Below, piece by piece: positions 31,276-39,167 of a stretch of DNA of 40,542 nt. The notes under the pieces were generated by a model. It ran no database searches and was not told the DNA's origin. It worked only from the letters and a program-made list of their open reading frames with translations. Positions within the stretch are counted from its first letter, which is position 1. Each line of letters starts with the position of its first letter. Position numbers and translations under genes: made by a program. The stretch is taken from NCBI GenBank assembly GCA_007694005.1, contig RECN01000049.1, forward strand, positions 1-40,542. Reading direction: 5' to 3'. This DNA is from Spirochaetaceae bacterium. Its GTDB lineage: Bacteria; Spirochaetota; Spirochaetia; DSM-27196; SKKC01.

Positions 31276-32232
31276 CTACAGGCCTTCGTACATAAACCAC
31301 GCAACGATGGCTTCATGCAGGGAAAGAGCACCGGTGAGGTTGAGGCCTGCGATCAGAAGCAGGACAAGTGTAATTATGAGGCGAATCGGACCAAGGATAC
31401 GCACCTCCCGGTTTCCCCGCATGCGGCGTATGACGGGTCGGGCAAACGGTATGAGTGCGATTAGCAGCGTAAGTCCACTCAGAACAGAACGTGCGGTAGC
31501 GGGTGACTGTTGTGACCACCGCTCGATTGCAAGCCCGGCGCGGAAAAGGGTCGCCTGTAACTGCTGAAACTGCCCGGAGGCAATGAGTACACCGATGAGA
31601 ATGAGAACGCCGCCGGTGATGGACTTTATCGTACCCAGGTACGGTTTGATGAGTCTGAGTTTCTCAAGAAGCGGGGCGAAGGCCAGGCTTGCGACAAGAA
31701 ACGGCAGGCCCAGGCCAAAGGAGTATGCGAGAAGGTAGATCATACCGGTGCTTACCGAGGCACTGCTTCCGGCGAGGAAGAGAATACCAGCGAGGACCGG
31801 TCCAATGCAGGGCGTCCACCCGGCTCCAAATGCCATGCCGACTGCGGCCGATCCGAGGTAACCTCCGGGAGCTGCCTTGACGTGAACCCGGCGCTCGCGG
31901 TTGAGCAGGCTCATGAAGTCAAACATGACGTTCAGTCCGAGGACGATAACGATGCCGCCAGCAATGAGGTTGATAACCCGGCCGGTTCCTCCGATCAGCG
32001 CGACCGATCCGCTGAAGAGAATTCCGAGAACCACGAACACAAGCGAGAAACCGAGGACGAACATAAGTGTTCGCAGAAAAAGTACCGTCCGGTCTGCGTG
32101 TGCGTCCTGTAACTCATCGAGACTGACGCCACCGACGTAGGAGATGTAGGAGGGAAGGAGCGGCAGCACGCAGGGACTCAGGAAACTCAGGAGTCCGGCG
32201 GCAAAGGCGATAAAGACGTTTATGTCGGTCAT
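31276..32232 (-). CDS. ccdA: CcdA-type thiol-disulfide transporter
   Basis: Carries reducing equivalents from cytoplasmic thioredoxin across the membrane to periplasmic thioredoxin-like proteins. A 318-residue polytopic membrane protein. Six helices of the CcdA/DsbD-beta core carry the redox cysteines Cys21 (FLSPCVLPLLPSY) and Cys142 (GWTPCIGP), each in the typical SPC/TPC context. The C-terminal third adds two or more hydrophobic segments (about 245-265 and 285-310) beyond the usual 230-residue core. The ATG overlaps the stop of the thioredoxin-like gene by four bases, so the transporter and its likely partner are made together. Confidence 0.93.
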   Translation of the reverse strand: MTDINVFIAFAAGLLSFLSPCVLPLLPSYISYVGGVSLDELQDAHADRTVLFLRTLMFVLGFSLVFVVLGILFSGSVALIGGTGRVINLIAGGIVIVLGLNVMFDFMSLLNRERRVHVKAAPGGYLGSAAVGMAFGAGWTPCIGPVLAGILFLAGSSASVSTGMIYLLAYSFGLGLPFLVASLAFAPLLEKLRLIKPYLGTIKSITGGVLILIGVLIASGQFQQLQATLFRAGLAIERWSQQSPATARSVLSGLTLLIALIPFARPVIRRMRGNREVRILGPIRLIITLVLLLIAGLNLTGALSLHEAIVAWFMYEGL

Positions 32233-32807
32233 AGCGAGTCCATCTGCATGATCGTGCCGAACGCGTTCATCGTTTCTTCCTCGTCCCAGTCGTGATAGCC
32301 GAGTTTTACACCGATCACGTTTCCGCTCCGGTCAATGATTACCGTCGTTGGAAAACCGCGGACGTTGTAGAGATTCGTGACGGTGCCGTTACGGTCAAGA
32401 GCGACGGGATAGGTAACGCCGAGCCGGTCGATAAACTCCCGAACCACCGGTTCTTCTTCCCGAACGTTCACGGCCAGGACGACCAGCCCGTCGTCTCTGT
32501 ACCGTTCGTACAGTGTCTGCATTGCGGGCATCTCGGCGACGCAGGGAGCGCACCAGGTCGCCCAGAAGTTCAGAAACACGACATTGCCCCGATACGCTTC
32601 GAGATTAACGTCAGGGTTGTCACCGAGTGACGCGAGCGTGAAGTCAGGAGCAGTCGCGTGTGCCGGGGTCAGGCGCATTACTTCGAACGCATCGCTCAGG
32701 TCTATCGGGGCTGTTTCCTGCCGGGAAGCAACGAAGACCACGGTGGAAAGCACGGCTACGATACCAAGCGTGATGATCATCGATGCAGCAAGAAGCTTTC
32801 TGTTCAT
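32229..32807 (-). CDS. Membrane-anchored TlpA/ResA-type thioredoxin
   Basis: Periplasmic thiol-disulfide oxidoreductase, most likely reduced by the adjacent CcdA. The 192-residue protein has an N-terminal anchor or signal (about 6-27), then a short linker and a thioredoxin fold (about 52-190). The active site is FWATWCAPC (Cys86, Cys89). The cis-proline motif is RGFPTTVIID, and the central insertion typical of TlpA/ResA is present. Roles in cytochrome c maturation or general envelope thiol reduction are possible; no c-type cytochrome gene is nearby. ATG 32807 lacks a clear Shine-Dalgarno. The PilZ gene diverges upstream. Confidence 0.9.
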   Translation of the reverse strand: MNRKLLAASMIITLGIVAVLSTVVFVASRQETAPIDLSDAFEVMRLTPAHATAPDFTLASLGDNPDVNLEAYRGNVVFLNFWATWCAPCVAEMPAMQTLYERYRDDGLVVLAVNVREEEPVVREFIDRLGVTYPVALDRNGTVTNLYNVRGFPTTVIIDRSGNVIGVKLGYHDWDEEETMNAFGTIMQMDSL

Positions 32808-32853
32808 ATCAGTATATAAGCTTTCACATATAAAGCATTTTGGTCAATCGCGC

Positions 32854-32895
32854 TTTACAGCAGCAGGGTCGTTATCCTATACTTTGGGAAGTATA
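32854..32895 (+). promoter_or_regulatory. Promoter of the PilZ gene with inverted repeat over -10 and start site
   Basis: TTTACA (32854-32859), an 18-base spacer and TATACT (32878-32883). The -10 is the left arm of a perfect inverted repeat TATACTT-TGGG-AAGTATA (32878-32895), which continues over the expected start site near 32890. Candidate operator. Confidence 0.6.
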
Positions 32896-32933
32896 AAGAT
32901 GTAACAAATTGTATTGAAGAAAGAGTTTGGCCC

Positions 32934-34013
32934 ATGGGTGTTTTCCTCGTCATCACATCGCTCCTCCTGATCGTAGGTCTGATTTTTTTCAGTCGGGGAG
33001 GGGGTTTCCGTTTTCCCTGGGTTCAGTTCTACGTAAAGGGTAAGGAAAGCGGGTTCAGCATACACGAGTTGAATCTTCTGCGTCGTGTTGCCCTGGAGAA
33101 TCAGCTCAAGAACCCGACTTCGCTGTTCTGGTCCGAGAAAACGCTCGACCGCTGTATTCGAGGTACAATTGTCCGTTTCAGGTCGCAGGATAAGGAAGAT
33201 TCTGAGCAGTCGGTGCAGTTTCTGGGGAAACTGTTTGATTTTCGACGACGCGTCGAGCTGAATCTGCCGAAGTATCGGCTCGGACTTCGCTCTTCGCGAA
33301 ACATCTCGCAGGGGCAGTTCCTCAAGCTGACCTTTCCCGGTGCTTCCGGCGCCTACACCTCGACGGTTGTCGAGAATATGAGAAAATACCTCGCGATCTC
33401 CTACCCGAAAGGGAAAAGCTCGCCAACCGGGTTTTCCTGGCAGGGTCAGCGGGTTAACGTGTATTTCTGGCGACAGGAAGACGCGGGGTACTATTTCGAG
33501 ACCAAGGTCATCGGCGACTATCTTGACCGGAAATTTCCGATACTCCACATCAGCCACGCGGATCAGCTTGTACGAACGCAGAAACGGGGCAGCGTTCGCG
33601 CAGAACTGAAAGGGCCCGGCTATCTATACCCCTTGAAGACGATCGAACAGGCCAACGAAAACCTCGAAAAAAGCGGCGGCTACCGCTGTCGCATGGTTGA
33701 TCTGTCTGAAGACGGCGCGGCGATTCTTGTCGGTGGTAAAGCGAAACCGGGAATGCCGGTAAAGATACAGACCGAAGTGAACGGGCATCCGGTTGTCATG
33801 TGCGGGGTGGTCAAGGGCGTCACGTTCAAGCAGAAGAATAACGCGAGTATTCTGCACATACAGGCGAAGCTCCCGAGTCGCAGCATGCGGAATATTATTC
33901 TTACCTACGTCTACAGCATTTTTCGGGATGGAAACACTAATTCGGGACAGATTTCGAGTCTGCGTACAAAGGATCCGACCCGACCCGCTCAGGACGAAGC
34001 GGTCGCAACCTGA
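32934..34013 (+). CDS. Membrane-anchored PilZ-domain protein (c-di-GMP receptor)
   Basis: A 359-residue protein with one N-terminal transmembrane segment (about 3-20), then a long region (about 30-200) that may be a PilZN/YcgR-N-like beta domain. The C-terminal PilZ domain follows (about 205-330). Both c-di-GMP binding motifs are intact: R214-x3-R218 (RTQKR) and D256-x-S258-x2-G261 (DLSEDG). It should therefore bind c-di-GMP. In spirochaetes, PilZ proteins influence motility and host or surface adaptation; the partner here is unknown. The last 40 residues are polar and probably disordered. ATG 32934 has only a weak AGAAAGAG upstream. The comEC-like gene starts 60 bases downstream. Confidence 0.9.
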   Translation: MGVFLVITSLLLIVGLIFFSRGGGFRFPWVQFYVKGKESGFSIHELNLLRRVALENQLKNPTSLFWSEKTLDRCIRGTIVRFRSQDKEDSEQSVQFLGKLFDFRRRVELNLPKYRLGLRSSRNISQGQFLKLTFPGASGAYTSTVVENMRKYLAISYPKGKSSPTGFSWQGQRVNVYFWRQEDAGYYFETKVIGDYLDRKFPILHISHADQLVRTQKRGSVRAELKGPGYLYPLKTIEQANENLEKSGGYRCRMVDLSEDGAAILVGGKAKPGMPVKIQTEVNGHPVVMCGVVKGVTFKQKNNASILHIQAKLPSRSMRNIILTYVYSIFRDGNTNSGQISSLRTKDPTRPAQDEAVAT

Positions 34014-34073
34014 TACCGGCACCCGTTTAATTATAAACCAATCAACCCGCGTTTCCATCGCGTATCTTCCTGT

Positions 34074-35777
34074 GTGAAGCAATACAATCACGCTGTTCGC
34101 GAAGCGCTGTTTCGCATCGGCCGCCTCCTGTCCGGTCTCGGACCGATCGAGCGTATCGCAGCGACGCTCGCGCTGTGCATCTATGCGTCTCCCGGAGCCG
34201 CTGCAGTCGCCGTATCTACTGTGAGTGCCTGCGTGTTTCTGCCGCAAGCGGCGGGCCGGGAATATTCCGGCCGGGAGACGCGGTTTCTTCTCTTCCTGCA
34301 GTTCCTGCTGATAGGCGCTGCGCTCAGTCTGGGAATCTGGACCGCTGGCCGGGTGGCACGAAGCTCCGATATCGGGGCCACCGGGATACCCGAGCCGGAG
34401 ATACAGGCTGTCGACGTCATCCTTGACGCTGATCCATGGCGTCGCAGTGACGGTGTGTGGGCCGCACGAGGGACGATCAGTCGACTGCACGCCGACTGGG
34501 CCCGTGTTGACGCGCAGCACACAAGCCTGCTCGTGGGGCCGGGTCTCGAGTATCTGGCATGGGGCAACCACGTTCACGTCCGTACTGCCCCCGTTCGCAT
34601 CGGAGAAGGCAGTGACGCCAGGTTCTTTCTTCGAGTGGACCACGCGGAGCTCATCGACCACGGGCACGGTGTGCTCACGGTACGATCCCGCCTGCACGGT
34701 CTCATCCGTGATCGCAGCGGTTCCTGGCCTGTAGAGACCAGAGGCGTGTACATGGCGCTCTTTCTCGGAAACCGCGACGAACTCTCACCTTTTCTCTACG
34801 ATTCCGTACGTCGGGCCGGTGCGGCCCACGTGCTCGCGCTGTCCGGTATGCATCTCGGACTCATTGCCGGCGCCTTTGTGCTGCTGATGTCCCCGCTTCG
34901 GTCGCGAGGGCTGACTGCGGCTGGTGTAAGCCTGCTGTCCGTCTCATACCTCGTCCTCGCCGGTTTCAGGCCGTCGCTCACGCGTGCAGTCATCATGCTT
35001 CATGCTGCTCTGTTTCTGCGTCTGCGGGAGGGAAGGGTTAGTGGCCTTAAGACACTCTGCCTTACGTTCATTGCGCACGCAGCTATCCTTCCGGGCGACA
35101 CACAGTCTCTCGGCTTTACCTTAAGCTTCTCTGCATTGCTCGGTATTTTCGTCCTGACACCGGTTCTGCTACCGCTGCTCGGTGCAACCCGCCACACGAA
35201 AATCAGGGCCGGTATCGCCGCAGGTTTCGCTGCCCAGCTCGCGACGTCGACGATCGCGTGGCGGGTATTCGGGACCGTATATCCTGTAGGCGCGATCAGC
35301 TCACTCATGTTCACGCCGGTCGCCGCTATGGCGCTGGGTTTCGGCTCTCTTGCACTCCTTCCACTCGGTCACCTCGCTACGGTCAGTCTCGCCGGACTTC
35401 ACGCCTGCGTGTGGGCTATTACACTGCTGGCTGACGTAATCTCCCGCGTTCCCGGGTTCAGTTCCCCTCAGGCGCTTGCCGGCTGGCTCCTGACGCCGGC
35501 CTTTCTTTTGCTTCGCGTTCATTTCCGGTATCATAGGGAAACGAGATCAGCCATACCATGTCATCATTCGAAACCGAAGGTCAGAATTTTTTTGCCCGCC
35601 TCGACAACTCACCTGCGGCAATACGTGCGTACCTTGAAGAACGAGGCCTTTCGGCCGGCAAACGATTCGGGCAGAACTTCATGGTCTGTCAGGAAGTCCG
35701 GGCGGAGCTCGTTGCCTCGCTCGGGGCCTCTGCAGGAAGCCGCGTCTGGGAGATCGGGCCCGGGCTCGGAGCGATGA
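34074..35777 (+). CDS. ComEC/Rec2-type DNA uptake channel, without metallo-beta-lactamase domain
   Basis: ComEC forms the inner-membrane channel for transforming DNA. From GTG 34074 the frame is 567 residues. It has N-terminal hydrophobic helices (about 20-105), a soluble OB-like region (about 110-210), and the competence domain with its many helices and the signature VLALSGMHLGLIAGA (about 255-269). The usual C-terminal metallo-beta-lactamase-like domain is missing. Recognisable protein ends at about residue 490. The last 75 residues are basic, low in hydrophobicity and are encoded where rsmA begins, so they are probably an out-of-frame readthrough. No ribosome-binding site is evident at GTG 34074. 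It may be a reduced but working protein or a gene with a lost stop. Confidence 0.8.
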   Translation: MKQYNHAVREALFRIGRLLSGLGPIERIAATLALCIYASPGAAAVAVSTVSACVFLPQAAGREYSGRETRFLLFLQFLLIGAALSLGIWTAGRVARSSDIGATGIPEPEIQAVDVILDADPWRRSDGVWAARGTISRLHADWARVDAQHTSLLVGPGLEYLAWGNHVHVRTAPVRIGEGSDARFFLRVDHAELIDHGHGVLTVRSRLHGLIRDRSGSWPVETRGVYMALFLGNRDELSPFLYDSVRRAGAAHVLALSGMHLGLIAGAFVLLMSPLRSRGLTAAGVSLLSVSYLVLAGFRPSLTRAVIMLHAALFLRLREGRVSGLKTLCLTFIAHAAILPGDTQSLGFTLSFSALLGIFVLTPVLLPLLGATRHTKIRAGIAAGFAAQLATSTIAWRVFGTVYPVGAISSLMFTPVAAMALGFGSLALLPLGHLATVSLAGLHACVWAITLLADVISRVPGFSSPQALAGWLLTPAFLLLRVHFRYHRETRSAIPCHHSKPKVRIFLPASTTHLRQYVRTLKNEAFRPANDSGRTSWSVRKSGRSSLPRSGPLQEAASGRSGPGSER

Positions 35778-36454
35778 CGGCGATGTGCCTTGACGCAAAG
35801 CTGCATACGACTGCATTTGAAATCGATCGGGGCTTCGTCTCGCATCTGCAGGAGCGTTTCGCCTGTGAGTCGGAGTTCAGACTGGTCCCCGGGGACTGCC
35901 TGAAGACGATGCCGACAGAGATGCGTGAGTCCTCCGCTCCGGAGTTCGTGCTGGGCAACCTGCCGTATAACGCGGCAGCCCAGATTATCTGGTACCTGCT
36001 TGGGCGCGAGAACGGGGCACAGCGACTTGTCTTCACCATACAGAAAGAGGCTGCCGACCGCATGCTTGCGGCCGAATCGAGTCGAAGTTTCGGGCCTCTG
36101 GCGATACTCTGCAATCTTGAGTACGAGACTCGAAAGATCCGAACAATTCCGGGCGAATGCTTTTACCCACGACCGCAGGTGACATCGACGGCTATCGCGC
36201 TGACCCGCGTGCGAACGGTTCCACACGATACAAAAACCGCCATACTGGCGGCCGCGGACGCAGCCTTCTCCGCACGCCGAAAGACGCTGCTGAATAACTT
36301 CGGGAAAGCCCTGGGAGATCGCCCCGGCGCCGGGCGTCGGCTGACAGCGATCGGGATTGACCCCTCGCGCAGAGCAGAGAGTCTCCAGCAGGCGGATTTC
36401 CTCAAGCTCGCCGAGGCCTTTCCCGAGCTCGGTCAGGCTCGAATGTCGAGCTGA
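35558..36454 (+). CDS. rsmA: 16S rRNA adenine(1518/1519)-N6-dimethyltransferase
   Basis: Dimethylates two adjacent adenines in helix 45 of 16S rRNA, late in small-subunit assembly (KsgA). The 298-residue length is normal or slightly long. Signatures seen: KRFGQNFMV near residue 35, the SAM-binding loop EIGPGLGAMT, VLGNLPYN (catalytic NLPY), and FYPRPQVTSTAIAL. ATG 35558 lies within the comEC-like frame; since family similarity starts near residue 19, at least 160 bases of true RsmA sequence are inside that frame. The 3' end overlaps convergent dapA by 22 bases. Confidence 0.95.
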   Translation: MSSFETEGQNFFARLDNSPAAIRAYLEERGLSAGKRFGQNFMVCQEVRAELVASLGASAGSRVWEIGPGLGAMTAMCLDAKLHTTAFEIDRGFVSHLQERFACESEFRLVPGDCLKTMPTEMRESSAPEFVLGNLPYNAAAQIIWYLLGRENGAQRLVFTIQKEAADRMLAAESSRSFGPLAILCNLEYETRKIRTIPGECFYPRPQVTSTAIALTRVRTVPHDTKTAILAAADAAFSARRKTLLNNFGKALGDRPGAGRRLTAIGIDPSRRAESLQQADFLKLAEAFPELGQARMSS

Positions 36455-37311
36455 TCCAGGACTCCTTCGATAACGCGCTTATTGTCGTCGGAAAGCTCAC
36501 ACATGGGCAGGCGGTACACCTCATCGATGTATCCGAGGTAGGAAAGCACGTATTTCACCGGAATGGGATTGGTGTCAATGAACATCGCCTTGAACAGCGG
36601 GAGGAGGTGGTAGTGCAGAAGTCTCGCTTCGTCGACATCGCCCGATCGAAGCAGATTCACCATTTTCTGCATCTCCGACGGAATGATGTTGCTTGCAACC
36701 GAAATCACCCCGTCACCACCGAGAAGCATGATCGGAAGCGCGAGATTGTCGTCACCCGCGAGAACATCGAATCCGTCGGGACGGGCGCGAATAACGTCCA
36801 TGACCTGTCCTATGTTTCCGCTTGCTTCCTTGACCGCGACGATCATGTCGTGCGCGGACAGCCGGATCAGAGTTTCCGTTTCAATGTTCCTGCCTGTCCG
36901 TCCGGGAATGTTGTACACGATGACCGGCAGGCCGCCTTCATCGGCCACTTTCGAGAAATGGCGATACAGGCCTTCCTGACTGGGTTTGTTGTAGTAGGGT
37001 GAGACCTGCAGCGTGGCGTTTGCACCGACGTCCATGGCCTTTCGGGTCATATCCACGGCTTCGGCGGTGGAGTTCGATCCTGTTCCCGCGATAACCGGCA
37101 CCCGCCCTGCCGCCTGATCAGCGGTGATCGCGATAATCCGGATGTTTTCCTCATGGCTGACGGTCGGACTCTCTCCGGTCGTACCGACCGGCACAAGCCC
37201 GCTGACGCCGGCCGCGATCTGCCGCTCTACGTGCTCGCGCAGTCGTTCTTCATCTATGGATGAGTCTGCCTTGAACGGTGTGACCAGTGCTGTGCTTATT
37301 CCTTCAAACAT
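36433..37311 (-). CDS. dapA: 4-hydroxy-tetrahydrodipicolinate synthase
   Basis: Condenses pyruvate with aspartate semialdehyde, the first committed step to diaminopimelate and lysine. The 292-residue TIM-barrel has the Schiff-base Lys161 (VAVKEASGN), Tyr133 (VYNIPGRTG) and the pyruvate-binding GTTGE (about 43-47), all at the same numbers as in E. coli DapA. The SPYYNKPSQEGLY loop is also typical. It begins three bases after the dapB stop in a pta-dapB-dapA set. The 3' end overlaps rsmA by 22 bases on the opposite strand. Confidence 0.97.
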   Translation of the reverse strand: MFEGISTALVTPFKADSSIDEERLREHVERQIAAGVSGLVPVGTTGESPTVSHEENIRIIAITADQAAGRVPVIAGTGSNSTAEAVDMTRKAMDVGANATLQVSPYYNKPSQEGLYRHFSKVADEGGLPVIVYNIPGRTGRNIETETLIRLSAHDMIVAVKEASGNIGQVMDVIRARPDGFDVLAGDDNLALPIMLLGGDGVISVASNIIPSEMQKMVNLLRSGDVDEARLLHYHLLPLFKAMFIDTNPIPVKYVLSYLGYIDEVYRLPMCELSDDNKRVIEGVLDQLDIRA

Positions 37312-37314
37312 ACC

Positions 37315-38064
37315 TTACGCTCCTGTCTGCATGGCAGCAAAAAAATCGTCGACAGAGAGAAAGCCCCTGTTCCCCGGCAGCCATTCTGCCGCAAGCACCG
37401 AGCCAAGCGCAAACCCGCTCCGTGTTCGGGCAGTATGCGTTACCGAGATACTGTCAAACGGCGAATCAAAGGATACGGTGTGAGTGCCCGGTACTGAACC
37501 TCCACGCAGTGAGGCGACATGCAGCTCGTCATCCTGCAAGGGACGTCCCGGGAGATCGTGTATGATGCTCCGCTTGCGCTCGAGTACCGCAAGGAGCCGT
37601 TTCGCAGCCTCGAGCGCCGTACCGCTCGGACTGTCCGCCTTCCCGCGGTGATGCGTTTCGCAGAGCATCGCATCGTAACTGTCGAACGCATTCATGATCC
37701 GACCTGCCTCTTGCACCATGGCGAAAAACAGATTTGCTCCGACGCTGAAGTTTGCACCCCAGAGATATGAGCCGTGACCGTCTGTGACGATCTTCCGAAC
37801 CTGTTCGCGATCGGCTTCCCAACCGGTTGTCCCCACAACTGCGGGAATACCGTGCCCGGTATAGAACTGTGCGTTACCCGCCACCGCATCGGCAGTGGCG
37901 AACTCAATCACGGCGTCGGCGGTTCCGTCAAAACCTTCGAGGTCCGGGCTGTCCGATTCGGGTGCCCGTGGATCGATCCTGCCGGCAACCTCATGCCCGC
38001 GTTCGGCGAGTACGCGCTCGACTTCTCGCCCCATGCGGCCGTAGCCGACAATCAGTATCTTCAT
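37315..38064 (-). CDS. dapB: 4-hydroxy-tetrahydrodipicolinate reductase
   Basis: Second step after DapA on the route to diaminopimelate and lysine; uses NAD(P)H. The 249-residue protein has the N-terminal Rossmann loop VGYGRMGREV and the FVVGTTG-like sequence AVVGTTGW. The substrate and catalysis motif is ETHHRGKADSPSGTA (usually EExHHxxKxDAPSGTA), with both histidines and the lysine present. It lies six bases after pta and three bases before dapA, so the three form an operon. Confidence 0.97.
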   Translation of the reverse strand: MKILIVGYGRMGREVERVLAERGHEVAGRIDPRAPESDSPDLEGFDGTADAVIEFATADAVAGNAQFYTGHGIPAVVGTTGWEADREQVRKIVTDGHGSYLWGANFSVGANLFFAMVQEAGRIMNAFDSYDAMLCETHHRGKADSPSGTALEAAKRLLAVLERKRSIIHDLPGRPLQDDELHVASLRGGSVPGTHTVSFDSPFDSISVTHTARTRSGFALGSVLAAEWLPGNRGFLSVDDFFAAMQTGA

Positions 38065-38070
38065 CGCACT

Positions 38071-39066
38071 TTACTCCGACTGGCACATGGTCGCGGCGGC
38101 CGTGTTCACGATATCTTCTACCGAGCAGCCACGGCTCAGATCGCTGACGGGACGGGCAAAACCCTGCAGAAACGGTCCGTATGCCTCGGCCTTTGCCAGA
38201 CGCTGTACCAGCTTATACCCGATATTACCCGACGTCAGGTCGGGGAATACGAGGACATTGGCCCTGCCTGCGACCTTCGACCCCGGAGCCTTCTTTTCTC
38301 CGACACCAGGTACCAGCGCCGCGTCTGCCTGCAGCTCTCCGTCAATCAGGAGGTCAGGTGAACGATCAAGAACGATCTTCAGTGCCTCGCGGACGGTTTC
38401 TATGCGTTCGTGATCTGCCGAGCCCTTTGTAGAAAAGCTCAGCATAGCCACAACCGGTTCGACGCCGATAAAACTCCGGCAGCTGTCGGCTGCAGCGAGC
38501 GCAATCTCGGCGAGCTGTTCAGCGGTCGGGACCGGTATTGTGGCGCAGTCGGCGAAGATCATTGCACCACCGCTGCCAAAGGACTCATCGGGCACCTGCA
38601 TTACAAAACAGGAGCTCGCCGACTTAACGCCTTCGCGGGTACCGATAATGGTGAACGCAGCCCGCAGTACGTCTGCGGTGCTGCTTTCAGCGCCTGCGAC
38701 CATGGCGTCAGCGTCATTCATGCGGACCATCATGCAGCCGAAGCGCAGACGATCGAGGATCTGCTCGCCGGCCTCGGATTCACTGATTCCTTTGTGCTTA
38801 CGCAACTCGTACAGTTCTGTTCCATACCCGGCGGTGCGGTTCGAGGATACAGGGTCTTCTACAACTATGCCCTGAAGCGGGATCCCCGCCGTTCCCGCAG
38901 CAGCCGCCACCTCGGCGGCGGGTCCAACGAGTGTCACGGTTCCGGCAAGACCGGTGTCTATGAGTATTCGCGCTGCCTGTATGGTCCGGGACTCGCTTCC
39001 CTCCGCGAGCACGACGTGTCCCCGAAGCGAGCGGGCCTGTGTATGAATGCTTTCTACGAAATTCAT
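38071..39066 (-). CDS. pta: Phosphate acetyltransferase
   Basis: Interconverts acetyl-CoA and acetyl phosphate, usually the step before acetate kinase in fermentative acetate production. The 331-residue length is the short, single-domain type. Family features seen: [17 protein letters not shown] at the N terminus, [38 protein letters not shown], and [24 protein letters not shown] near the C terminus. ATG 39066 is preceded by AGAGGT four bases upstream. It heads pta-dapB-dapA; a promoter with overlapping palindromes lies directly upstream. No acetate kinase gene is in the window. Confidence 0.96.
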   Translation of the reverse strand: MNFVESIHTQARSLRGHVVLAEGSESRTIQAARILIDTGLAGTVTLVGPAAEVAAAAGTAGIPLQGIVVEDPVSSNRTAGYGTELYELRKHKGISESEAGEQILDRLRFGCMMVRMNDADAMVAGAESSTADVLRAAFTIIGTREGVKSASSCFVMQVPDESFGSGGAMIFADCATIPVPTAEQLAEIALAAADSCRSFIGVEPVVAMLSFSTKGSADHERIETVREALKIVLDRSPDLLIDGELQADAALVPGVGEKKAPGSKVAGRANVLVFPDLTSGNIGYKLVQRLAKAEAYGPFLQGFARPVSDLSRGCSVEDIVNTAAATMCQSE

Positions 39067-39078
39067 GGGTACCTCTGT

Positions 39079-39118
39079 TTGTGTTATTCACAATAACAGG
39101 GCCTGACCGATCGCTCAA
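39079..39118 (-). promoter_or_regulatory. pta promoter with overlapping palindromes at the -10
   Basis: On the minus strand TTGAGC (39113-39118), a 17-base spacer and TATTGT (39090-39095). Two overlapping inverted repeats sit on the -10: TGTTATT-CAC-AATAACA (39082-39098) and TTGTG-TTATT-CACAA (39079-39093). They suit a dimeric regulator, but neither matches the Rex or Crp consensus exactly. Confidence 0.55.
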
Positions 39119-39167
39119 GCTGCAGGCGCTTGTTTCGCGGCCCTTGTCGCTATATCATCGCGTGCAT

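Noticed and set aside
39079-39098. Rex box before pta
   Set aside because: Half-sites TTGTG and CACAA are present, but the spacing is five bases rather than eight; kept only as an unnamed operator.
39039-39167. N-terminal extension of tyrA
   Set aside because: It has no similarity to the family, the Rossmann motif starts at 39168, and the extension would overlap the pta start and leader.
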